Shown: piece after piece, positions 53,757 to 60,780 of the stretch
How the letters are laid out: each line of letters opens with the position of its first letter
How positions within the stretch are numbered: the stretch's first letter is position 1
DNA from: Paenibacillus sp. FSL R7-0273
GTDB taxonomy: Bacteria > Bacillota > Bacilli > Paenibacillales > Paenibacillaceae
DNA: 64,000 nucleotides
NCBI RefSeq assembly: GCF_000758625.1
Contig: NZ_CP009283.1
Location: forward strand, 4,537,501 to 4,601,500
Direction of reading: 5' to 3'
Notes under the pieces: generated by a model
What the model was told of the DNA's origin: nothing
Seen by the model: only the letters and a program-made list of their open reading frames with translations
Database searches by the model: none
Made by a program: the position numbers and the translations under genes

Positions 53757-54799
53757 GGCGCGATGAGCTCCAGCACATCGTCGATAACATTGCTGTAAGC
53801 GACCACGCCTCCGCCAAGCCAGTAGCGGTCATCTACATTGAATACCTGTCCGGCCTGAACGGCAGGGATGCTTTTCCAGAGAGTGCTTCCGGTCAGCTCA
53901 TTGTAGAAGGTCTCTCCGCTGTTGGCTGTGTCATTAGCCAGGAAGATGTAGTCAGCATCGATCTGCGGCAGCAGCTCCAGTGACAGCTCCAGGCTGTTCT
54001 CGGCTGCGACCAGCTCGCTTTTGGCAATGCCCAGCTGGTCTGCCAGCACGAATCCGCCGTACACACTGCCCATCAGGAACATGCCTCTTGCATTGAAGCG
54101 GATGATTAACGCCTTTTTGCCGTCCAGAAGCGGGGCAAGCTCCGCTTTGGCAGCTTCAACCTTCTGATGATAGGCTGCCAACCCCTCCGCTGCTGCCTCT
54201 TGCTTCCCGATCAGCTCACCGAGGATGGTTACTGAGCTGTCGAGATCACCAGCTGCCTGTTTGAATACATAGACCGGGGCGATCTTAGAGTACTGCTCGT
54301 ATACCCCGTTCTCCGCATAATTGGCGTTGTGCAGCACAATCAGATCCGGCTGCAGATCCATGATGACCTCCGGTGAGGGCAGTCCGCTGTTAAAGTCGAG
54401 CAGCGGCACTCCGGCAAGCTTGTCCTGCAGATAGGCCTGGCCCTGCCCGTTGTTCGCCCACTGGGCCACAGGCTTTACGCCCAGCACGGCCAGGGAATCC
54501 TCCAGATACGGGGCAAAAATCCGCTGCGGCGCCGCTTCCAGCGTCAGCTCATGGCCCAGTTCATCTGTGACAGTAAGCGGATAAGCGGCTTCAGCCGGTG
54601 CTGCAGCAGTCGGCTCAGCAGCAGCTTCAGCGGAAGGCTGTGCGCTTGCGGCGGCAGCTGCAGAGGCTGCATTGTCCGCTCCTTCGTTTGCTGCATCCTG
54701 ACTGCAGCCGCTTAGCAGCGCTGCCGCAAGCAGCAGGCTGAGTGAAGCCGGAAGCAGTGCCTTTCTTATTGTGCCGGCTGAAATAAGCTTGTCTTGCAT
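53753..54799 (-). CDS. iron-siderophore substrate-binding lipoprotein (FeuA-like)
   Basis: About 348 residues from ATG 54799 with AGGGGGAG upstream; 11 codons precede it in frame. The lipoprotein signal ends LLAAALLSGC (lipobox LSGC). A linker very rich in Ala/Ser/Glu/Pro (about 25-75) is followed by the type III binding fold (LGHELTLEAAPQRIFAPYLE, PEVIMDLQPDLIVLHNANYA, ADYIFLANDTANSGETFYNE). It captures a ferric siderophore for an ABC importer whose permease and ATPase genes are not in this window. Confidence 0.9.
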   Translation of the reverse strand: MQDKLISAGTIRKALLPASLSLLLAAALLSGCSQDAANEGADNAASAAAAASAQPSAEAAAEPTAAAPAEAAYPLTVTDELGHELTLEAAPQRIFAPYLEDSLAVLGVKPVAQWANNGQGQAYLQDKLAGVPLLDFNSGLPSPEVIMDLQPDLIVLHNANYAENGVYEQYSKIAPVYVFKQAAGDLDSSVTILGELIGKQEAAAEGLAAYHQKVEAAKAELAPLLDGKKALIIRFNARGMFLMGSVYGGFVLADQLGIAKSELVAAENSLELSLELLPQIDADYIFLANDTANSGETFYNELTGSTLWKSIPAVQAGQVFNVDDRYWLGGGVVAYSNVIDDVLELIAP

Positions 54800-54814
54800 A
54801 ATGGATCTCCCCCT

Positions 54815-54833
54815 AATGATAATCGTTCTCATT
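54815..54833. promoter_or_regulatory. Fur box upstream of the FeuA-like gene
   Basis: AATGATAATCGTTCTCATT matches the Fur core pattern TGATAAT-N-ATTATCA at most positions (7-1-7 layout). It sits 16 bases upstream of the lipoprotein start codon. Confidence 0.75.
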
Positions 54834-54841
54834 AATGGAGA

Positions 54842-56047
54842 TTATAATGGATATGAATCCGGGTAACCATGGACTTTGTCCTCCTGAGGCTTTGGACAAT
54901 TTCCGGTAAACATCAGCAGCGTCTCCTCCAGCATCCGGTCTATAGCCACTGCAGAATATTCAAACCACGGATCGGAGGGCAGCAGATAGACATGCCTGTT
55001 GCGTACAGCCTGGAGCGTGCACCAGCTCTCATTATGCTGCAGGGACAGCCAGCTCATCCGGGTCGGGGAATCCGGACAGATTAACAGCAGCAGCCGCTGC
55101 GGGTCCAGCTCCTGAAGCTCACTGAATGAGACAGGTTCATTATAGAGTGATGATGAATGAACATATGCCGGACATAAGCCAAGCTGCCCATACAGCACAT
55201 CCTGAATCCCGCGGTTACAATAAGCATACAGCTGGTCACCGCTGAGCCGCAGCACGGTCACTTTGTCCTCCCCCACGGCCGCTGAAACCCGCTCTCTAAT
55301 CAGCCCGGCCTTCCGCTCGTAGAGCTCAAGCCACTGCCTGCACTGCGGCTTCCTGTCCAGAAAATCCGCCAGCTCCTGCAGCTGTTCATCCCAGCGGCCC
55401 TGCTCCCGGGGTATAAATACGGTCTGGGCATTTCGCAGCAGAGACTCCCGCCATTCCTCAGCCATCCTGGCATGTCCGATAACCGCATCCGGCCGAGACC
55501 GGAGCAGCTTGTCGTATTCTATCTCCCGGTCGAGCAGATCAACTCTGAGATGCGTCTCAATGAGCGAATAGTACTTATTATAATAATAATGGGTCCATTT
55601 CGCATCGAGCGGTGCTGCCGCAGGGATGATGCCCAGTGCCAGCAGCTGTCCGGTAGCCGCAGCAGAGCAGGCGGCAATCCGCTGCTTCTGCCGGCGGACG
55701 AAGGCGGATGGCGGCATTCCGACTTCTTTTTTAAATTTGCGGCTGAAGTAGAACTCATCGCTGTACCCGACCAGCTGGGCAATTTCCCGCAGCAGATAAC
55801 CGGATTCCTGCAAATATTGCTTCGCTCTGCTGAGCCGCAGACCGGTTAAATAATCCATTACACTTTGCCCGTATGTTTTTTTGAACAGTGCACTGAAATA
55901 TTTCGGCCTGAAGCCGGCCATCCCGGCCAGCTGGTCAACCGACAGAGGCTCATGAAAATGGCCGGCCATATATGCCCGTATCCCTTCCAGTCCGATTCGT
56001 TCGCCTGTCATTGTAGCGCTTATATCCAGCGGTTGTACCCGCTCCAT
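54842..56047 (-). CDS. AraC-type regulator fused to a siderophore-binding domain (Btr-like)
   Basis: 401 residues. Residues about 22-120 are the AraC double HTH (PLSVDQLAGMAGFRPKYFSALFKK, YLLREIAQLVGYSDEFYFSRKFKKEVGM, IA). Residues about 145-385 resemble the substrate-binding fold of the FeuA-like protein (LLRSRPDAVIGHARMAEEWR, PQRLLLLICPDSP). This is the plan of Btr, which activates bacillibactin uptake when iron-siderophore is bound inside the cell, here without the extra N-terminal cupin. GGAGGG precedes the ATG. Confidence 0.88.
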   Translation of the reverse strand: MERVQPLDISATMTGERIGLEGIRAYMAGHFHEPLSVDQLAGMAGFRPKYFSALFKKTYGQSVMDYLTGLRLSRAKQYLQESGYLLREIAQLVGYSDEFYFSRKFKKEVGMPPSAFVRRQKQRIAACSAAATGQLLALGIIPAAAPLDAKWTHYYYNKYYSLIETHLRVDLLDREIEYDKLLRSRPDAVIGHARMAEEWRESLLRNAQTVFIPREQGRWDEQLQELADFLDRKPQCRQWLELYERKAGLIRERVSAAVGEDKVTVLRLSGDQLYAYCNRGIQDVLYGQLGLCPAYVHSSSLYNEPVSFSELQELDPQRLLLLICPDSPTRMSWLSLQHNESWCTLQAVRNRHVYLLPSDPWFEYSAVAIDRMLEETLLMFTGNCPKPQEDKVHGYPDSYPL

Positions 56048-56086
56048 TGGAATCCCTCCATATCAAAAGGCAATACTCTTATCAGT

Positions 56087-56105
56087 GATAATGATAATCA
56101 TTATC
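56087..56105. promoter_or_regulatory. perfect Fur box upstream of the Btr-like gene
   Basis: GATAATGATAATCATTATC is identical to the classical 19-bp Fur consensus, 40 bases upstream of the regulator start codon. This is the strongest operator in the window. Confidence 0.92.
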
Positions 56106-56176
56106 CTGGTATTTATCAACAAAAAGAGCGCCTATTGGCGCCCCTCTCCTTACATAATATGAACATCCACTGTGTA

Positions 56177-56734
56177 TTACAGGCTTGGTCCCACACTGCC
56201 GGCATCTGTCCGGAGGACAAAAAAGATTTCCTGCTGCTCACCTCCGCTTAGACCCTTCAGGCAAAAACCGCGGATAGTAGCACCAGGCTCATAATCAGCC
56301 GTGTTCGAGCTCAAAAATGCCGCCGGATTGATACCAAGCTCAAAGGCCCCTGATCCTTCGCGGATCACAACCGTCTCTGGCCCGTTATCCGGCATTTTGT
56401 ATTTGTAGCCGCCGTCCGGCAGCAGAATTACATCGGTCAGCACATAATCAGCACTGAGCTCCTCACCCAGAAGAATCTCAACAGTCTCGCCAAGCTGGAC
56501 ATAAGGGATTTCCGCTTCTTTCGTCTGCTCAATAAGGACACGGTATTGCTCCTTGCGGTGTTCCCGGCCAGATTCTCCATCCTCTGCCGGATTAACCGCC
56601 GCTGGAATTTCAAAGCCTTTTGCCAGAATGGTAACCCGGGGCCTTGTTGTATTCTCGCCGCCTTTCCACGGGCTGCAGGCAGTTAGAAGAAACAACAATA
56701 GCAGCATATTTAATATCACCATTCTCCTGAACAT
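56177..56734 (-). CDS. lipoprotein of unknown function
   Basis: 185 residues from ATG 56734 (MFRRMVILNMLLLLFLLTAC; lipobox LTAC) with GGGGGAAAC upstream. The mature part is beta-rich (RVTILAKGFEIPAAVNPAED, AEIPYVQLGETVEILLGEEL, YVLTDVILLPDGGYKYKMPD, TVVIREGSGAFELGINPAAF). The long frame upstream of this ATG is a shadow over the GNAT gene. No family recognised. Confidence 0.75.
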   Translation of the reverse strand: MFRRMVILNMLLLLFLLTACSPWKGGENTTRPRVTILAKGFEIPAAVNPAEDGESGREHRKEQYRVLIEQTKEAEIPYVQLGETVEILLGEELSADYVLTDVILLPDGGYKYKMPDNGPETVVIREGSGAFELGINPAAFLSSNTADYEPGATIRGFCLKGLSGGEQQEIFFVLRTDAGSVGPSL

Positions 56735-56777
56735 TCCGTTTCCCCCTGCCTGCTGATTAGCTTTCTTCCCTAAAGCG

Positions 56778-57626
56778 CTAAGTTTCGTATGCAAGGCGAT
56801 AATAGGGAAGTGTCCGCACCGGGCGGAAGCCCAGCTTTTGCGCAAGACGGTAGGAACCGGTATTCTCCAGCCGGCAGGCCCAGACCGATTCCAGTCCGCG
56901 GTCCAGGCAGTACTCAATCAGCGCCAGACTGGCTGCAAAAGCGCAGCCTTTTCCCCGGTGAGCCGGCATAGTCTCTATTCCAATCTCCAGTTGGCCGCCA
57001 GAAAGGCAGGAAGAAAATGCGGCAGCGGCTATTTCACCGTTCTCCAGCAGTACGAAGCCTGCGCCTTCAGCCGTAAAATGTGCCGCATCCCGCCAAAAAA
57101 ACCGCGGAACCACTCCCTGGTCCAGCGCCGTAAAATGCTCTCCGGTCATAGGTACGGGGTGAGCCGGCTGTCTGCCGGAAGCTTTTTTTGCAGCTGAAAA
57201 TGCAGTCCGGTCCAGGCTAAAATTGACTCTGGTATTACGTTGAATCACTCTTGAGCCAGCCTCCTCCTGTAAACCGGCATCAAGCCCTGCCGCACTATTA
57301 TGGGAGGCCATTATGCTATCGACGACACCTGTCCATTCTCCTGCCGGATCCGCCTGCAGCCATTCTGCCGTGCGCCTGCTGCCATTCTGATTCGTTATGT
57401 ATTCACTAACCGCGCGGATAAAAGCATCATTACCGGTATCTCCGAGCACAAGCGACATCCCGTAGGGATGAGCTATATAATAAGCGCGCGGATTGTCGGC
57501 GTCATCCGTATAGACCTTGCCGGTGATCTTTTGCTCCAGAACTGTCCTTGCAAACAATGTGTTGATTTCTGCCAAGTCCAGCAGCGGCCGGACAAGAGTA
57601 TACTTACCGGAATCCAGCTCAATCAT
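56778..57626 (-). CDS. GNAT-family acetyltransferase, two-part (282 residues)
   Basis: 282 residues from ATG 57626 (MIELDSGKYTLVRPLLDLAE) with GGTGAAG upstream. The C-terminal half is the GNAT fold (FVLLENGEIAAAAFSSCLSG, LEIGIETMPAHRGKGCAFAA, SLALIEYCLDRGLESVWACR, SYRLAQKLGF). The N-terminal ~150 residues are a second, weaker GNAT-like part, as in the YwnB-related GNAT_acetyltran family. Substrate unknown. Confidence 0.85.
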   Translation of the reverse strand: MIELDSGKYTLVRPLLDLAEINTLFARTVLEQKITGKVYTDDADNPRAYYIAHPYGMSLVLGDTGNDAFIRAVSEYITNQNGSRRTAEWLQADPAGEWTGVVDSIMASHNSAAGLDAGLQEEAGSRVIQRNTRVNFSLDRTAFSAAKKASGRQPAHPVPMTGEHFTALDQGVVPRFFWRDAAHFTAEGAGFVLLENGEIAAAAFSSCLSGGQLEIGIETMPAHRGKGCAFAASLALIEYCLDRGLESVWACRLENTGSYRLAQKLGFRPVRTLPYYRLAYET

Positions 57627-57777
57627 TTCTTCACCTCTGCTCCGTTTATCCGTATTTTTCATCCTTCTATATATTCGGCCTATAGGGAATTTTTTCCTTT
57701 GTTAAAAACCTGTTGACTTCTTGCTGATTATAAGTTAGCGTTCTCACATAATAGTTTAGACCGAAAGGAACGTACTC

Positions 57778-58815
57778 ATGATCATCCCAACTCCGGAAGT
57801 CAATTTTACAGCCTCTCCTTTTTATAATCCGAATCTCAAAAATGTGGTCATTCTCGCAACCGGAGGAACCATCGCCGGCAGTGGGGAAGCCCATAAAACC
57901 TTAAATTACGAGCCAGGCGCCCTGCCGATCCAGGATCTGCTGGACAGTGTGCCCCACCTGGAGCGTGTAGCTAACTGTATTGGTATTCAGGTGAGCAATC
58001 TGGGCAGTGCCGATATTACCAGCCAGCACTGGCTGACGCTAGCCTCCATTATTAACACGTTAGCGCAGCGGGAGGATATTCATGGCTTTGTCATCACCCA
58101 TGGAACGGACACGCTCGACGAAACCTCCTACTTTCTGAACCTAGTCATCAAAACCGACAAGCCGGTCATTATCACCGGTTCCATGCGCCCTGCTACAGCC
58201 ATCAGCCCGGACGGTCCGCTGAATCTGTTCCAGTCGGTGGCTCTCGCTGCTAATCCGGAGGCAACCGGTCAGGGGGTAATGGTCGTGTTCGCGGAAGGCA
58301 TCTATAGCGGCCGGGATGTGCAGAAGGTAAATACCTTTAAAGCCAATGCTTTTGATGAGCGGGATTTCGGCTGCCTGGGGTATATGCGCGACAGTGAGGC
58401 TTTTTTCTATACCCGTTCCCTGAAAAAGCATACGACCGCCTCCCAGTTCGACGTCTCTGCGCTCAGCGGGCTGCCTGAGGTGTCTGTCGCCTACTTCCAT
58501 GTGGATGCCGATCCCGGCATACTTGACTACCTCTCCACGATTTCCAAAGGAATCGTCATTGCCGGAGCAGGCGGGGGCATCTACAGCAAGCCGTGGATCG
58601 ATAAGGTTGGCGAGCTGAAGGATAACAACATTCCGGTTGTCCGGTGCTCGCGGATTTCCAGCGGTATCACCCTAAAGGACACCTATATCGACCTTTCCGC
58701 CAACTCAATTCCCTGCAACAGTCTGGTCCCGCAAAAAGCGCGTATCCTCCTCTCGCTGGCCCTGACCCAGACGACGCAGTATGATGATATTGCCGAAATG
58801 TTTAATGTGTATTAA
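57778..58815 (+). CDS. ansA: type II L-asparaginase
   Basis: 345 residues with no signal peptide. The active-site threonines appear in VILATGGTIAGSGEAHKT (about 30) and THGTDTLDETSYFLNLVI (about 107); GAGGGIYSKPW lies further on. It hydrolyses asparagine to aspartate and ammonia, probably in the cytoplasm. GAAAGGAACG precedes the ATG. The symbol reflects function; the paralogue could equally be named ansZ-like. Confidence 0.9.
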   Translation: MIIPTPEVNFTASPFYNPNLKNVVILATGGTIAGSGEAHKTLNYEPGALPIQDLLDSVPHLERVANCIGIQVSNLGSADITSQHWLTLASIINTLAQREDIHGFVITHGTDTLDETSYFLNLVIKTDKPVIITGSMRPATAISPDGPLNLFQSVALAANPEATGQGVMVVFAEGIYSGRDVQKVNTFKANAFDERDFGCLGYMRDSEAFFYTRSLKKHTTASQFDVSALSGLPEVSVAYFHVDADPGILDYLSTISKGIVIAGAGGGIYSKPWIDKVGELKDNNIPVVRCSRISSGITLKDTYIDLSANSIPCNSLVPQKARILLSLALTQTTQYDDIAEMFNVY

Positions 58816-58819
58816 AAAA

Positions 58820-58851
58820 ACAGCCGCCCGCAGAATTTGACGGGCGGCTGT
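58820..58851. terminator. terminator after the asparaginase gene
   Basis: ACAGCCGCCCG pairs perfectly with CGGGCGGCTGT, followed by CTTTTTG, five bases after the stop. Confidence 0.85.
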
Positions 58852-58922
58852 CTTTTTGCGGTGCACGGTCGGTTAAACGCCGGCCACTGGGGATGTGGGG
58901 CAGTTTCGCCCTTTATTTTGTC

Positions 58923-59138
58923 CATTCGGCCGTTTAGGCCGGAAACAAGGGCATTTGTGCCTTTCATTTTGCCCGTTCGGCTGTTTGAGCCGGAATCAAG
59001 GGCATTTATGCCCTTCATTTTGCTCGTCCGGCTGTTTGGGCCGGAATCAAGGGCATTTGTGCCCTTTATTTTGCCCATTCGGCTGTTTGGGCCGGAATCA
59101 AGGGCATTTATGCCCTTCATTTTGCCCATTCGGCCGTT
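58923..59138. repeat. 51-bp tandem repeat array B, left part
   Basis: Units start at 58923, 58974, 59025, 59076 and 59127 (cut by the IS). Stem 1 is CGGCC-GTTTA-GGCCG in one unit and CGGCT-GTTTG-AGCCG in another, a compensatory change; stem 2 is AAGGGCA-loop-TGCCCTT. A degenerate unit lies at about 58872. The array occupies the gene-free space between the asparaginase terminator and the IS. ORFs across it (17-residue period) are artefacts. Confidence 0.92.
59134..59138. repeat. left 5-bp target duplication of the IS
   Basis: CCGTT here and at 60529-60533 flank the element directly. Removing the element plus one copy restores array B in 51-bp phase. Confidence 0.8.
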
Positions 59139-59215
59139 TGCTCCACAGCCCCCTAAAGAAGTTGGAGTCCTCCCCCACAAAAATGTAGACTAGATACAGG
59201 AGGAGGATGAACGGT

Positions 59216-59530
59216 ATGGGACACTTAACAGGAACAAGAGAGAAGGCCGCGCAAGAGGTGTTGTCTGGCATTAAGGCAGCGGTGGTTGCCCGAAAGTATG
59301 GAGTGACCCCATCGACGGTGAATCAGTGGGTGAGAGATTACCGGGAAGCCCATGGGGAACAAGATCATCCGTATCCCCAAGATCAGGTGGAGGAACTGAA
59401 ACGCCTGCTGGATGTCGAGCAGAAATACGAGAAGGCTGTGAAGATCCTCGGTGAAAAGGAGCTAGAGATTGAGATTTTGCGTGAACTGCTAAAAAAGCCA
59501 ACCCCTGCTTATCCGAAAAAATCGAGGTAG
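59216..59530 (+). CDS. IS3-family OrfA (HTH protein)
   Basis: 104 residues from ATG 59216, preferred because GGAGG lies nine bases upstream; ATG 59207 has a too-close site. A helix-turn-helix (AAVVARKYGVTPSTVNQWVR) is followed by a leucine-rich coiled part (QDQVEELKRLLDVEQKYEKA, EKELEIEILRELLKK). It binds the IS ends. Its 3' end contains A_AAA_AAG (59491-59497), the -1 frameshift site producing the OrfAB transposase. Confidence 0.9.
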   Translation: MGHLTGTREKAAQEVLSGIKAAVVARKYGVTPSTVNQWVRDYREAHGEQDHPYPQDQVEELKRLLDVEQKYEKAVKILGEKELEIEILRELLKKPTPAYPKKSR

Positions 59531-59553
59531 CCGATATGTTCATTAAGCAGGGG
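59491..59553 (+). promoter_or_regulatory. programmed -1 frameshift signal
   Basis: The slippery heptamer A_AAA_AAG is in frame (CTA AAA AAG) at 59491-59497. Four bases later, CCCCTGCTTA (59502-59511) pairs perfectly with TAAGCAGGGG (59544-59553), a 10-bp stimulatory stem. After a -1 shift the frame runs without a stop into orfB. Confidence 0.9.
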
Positions 59554-60468
59554 AATAAAGCAGCGTTGGTACTACGTCTCGTGGGGCTAGCAGAGTCTAC
59601 GTATTACGACCGTAAGAAACGCAAGTCACAGGATGCCCAGGCCGTACCTCAGGGGCGCGGAAGACCCGTACCCGGCTATTCCCTGACCGAGTCTGGAGAG
59701 AAGATTAGCGACGGGCAGATCCAGGAAATGCTTCTGGAACTGGTCGCTGGAGAAGAGCACGTGTACGGGTACAAGCTCCTGGCCAAGTGCTTATGGAACC
59801 AGCACAGCCTTAAGCTCAATCACAAGAAAAGCTACCGGCTGTGTCAGGCGCTGGAGATCCTGCAGCCCCAGCGTCACAAGCGCTTTAAGCATCCCCGGAA
59901 GCTGCCGGAGAACCGGGTTATTACCGGAGCGGGTCAGCTCTGGCAGATGGACATTAAGTACGGGTACGTGGCGGGCCGGGACCGGCATTTCTTCGTCCTG
60001 AGCATTATCGATGTGTTTACCCGTGTCATCGTCGGCTACCACCGCGGATCGTCGTGTGAGGCCAAGCACGCCTGCCAGACGCTGGGACGCGCCATGGAGC
60101 AGCACTGCGCCCAGGACAGTGCACGCCCGGTGATCCGCACCGACAACGGCCCACAGTTCGTCAGCCACCTGTTTGGTGACATGTGTGAAAGCTGGGAAAT
60201 GACTCATGAACGCATTCCGCCTCGAACACCGGATTTAAATGCTTTTATTGAATCGTTCCACAGTAATATTGATCGGGATTTGTTCCGTAAAGAGGCATTC
60301 GAAACGTTCGACGAGGCCTATGAAGCCGTGGACCGGTACATGGATTTCTACAACAACCGGAGAATGCACACCAGCCTTCGCAACATGCCACCGGTTGAAT
60401 TTTCAGAGTGGGTCATGGGCCTAGAAGACCGGTCCGCCTTCTTCTGGCCGAGGAAAAAAGCGAAATAA
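59536..60468 (+). CDS. IS3-family OrfB (DDE integrase domain)
   Basis: 310 residues from ATG 59536; in the fusion the frame continues from the slippery site. It has an HTH_21-type region (KAALVLRLVGLAESTYYDRK) and then the rve/DDE core: GQLWQMDIKYGYV (first Asp), RTDNGPQFVSH (second Asp) and LNAFIESFHSNIDRDL (Glu, with ~35-residue spacing). The frame is complete, so the transposase is probably active. Confidence 0.95.
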   Translation: MFIKQGNKAALVLRLVGLAESTYYDRKKRKSQDAQAVPQGRGRPVPGYSLTESGEKISDGQIQEMLLELVAGEEHVYGYKLLAKCLWNQHSLKLNHKKSYRLCQALEILQPQRHKRFKHPRKLPENRVITGAGQLWQMDIKYGYVAGRDRHFFVLSIIDVFTRVIVGYHRGSSCEAKHACQTLGRAMEQHCAQDSARPVIRTDNGPQFVSHLFGDMCESWEMTHERIPPRTPDLNAFIESFHSNIDRDLFRKEAFETFDEAYEAVDRYMDFYNNRRMHTSLRNMPPVEFSEWVMGLEDRSAFFWPRKKAK

Positions 60469-60528
60469 AGAGCATAGCTACGACAAGTACCGGTTTTATA
60501 CTGAGGACTCCGGGATAAGGGGGTCTCA

Positions 60529-60703
60529 CCGTTTGGGCCGGAATCAAGGGCACTTTTGCCTCTCATTTCGCCCACTTGCCCATTTCGAGCGAAATCAAGG
60601 GCACTTTTGCCTCTCATTTCGTCCATTTGCTCGTTTCGAGCGAGATCAAGGGCATTTGTGCCCCTCCTTTCGCTCGTCCGGCCAATTGAGCCGGTCCTCC
60701 ACA
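60529..60703. repeat. 51-bp tandem repeat array B, right part, with 5-bp target duplication
   Basis: CCGTT at 60529-60533 is the right target copy. The array resumes, with units at 60573, 60624 and 60675. Stem 1 here is GCTCG-TTT-CGAGC in one unit, a wholly different sequence at the same position as the GGC-type stems of the left part; stem 2 is GGCA-CTTT-TGCC or GGGCA-TTTG-TGCCC. Phase is exactly that of the left part once 1395 bases are removed. Confidence 0.9.
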
Positions 60704-60738
60704 TTCACTCACCGGCCCCCGGCAGAACCGGAAGCACA

Positions 60739-60775
60739 GCAGACCCTCCGGTCATCAAAGCACCGGAGGGTCTGC
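60739..60775 (-). terminator. terminator of the GGDEF-protein gene
   Basis: GCAGACCCTCCGGT pairs perfectly with ACCGGAGGGTCTGC, just past the stop at 60781 on the minus strand. Confidence 0.85.
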
Positions 60776-60780
60776 ATTCA

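Larger units (their letters stand above)
59139..60528. mobile_element. IS3-family insertion sequence, about 1390 bp
   Basis: The element begins TG at 59139 and ends CA at 60528, flanked by CCGTT. Subterminal GGAGTCCTC at 59164-59172 is inverted at 60503-60511, and CCCCCT-type sequence lies outside it at both ends with different spacing (left side longer by about eight bases). It carries orfA and orfB in overlapping phases with an A AAA AAG frameshift site. It is inserted inside the 51-bp repeat array. Confidence 0.88.

Noticed and set aside
53046..53798. 250-residue plus-strand ORF opposite the esterase
   Set aside because: Shadow of a GC-rich coding region; no ribosome site or recognisable domain.
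58812..59193. Several ORFs across array B on both strands
   Set aside because: Period of 17 residues in every frame follows from the 51-bp unit; no start site, composition like no protein.
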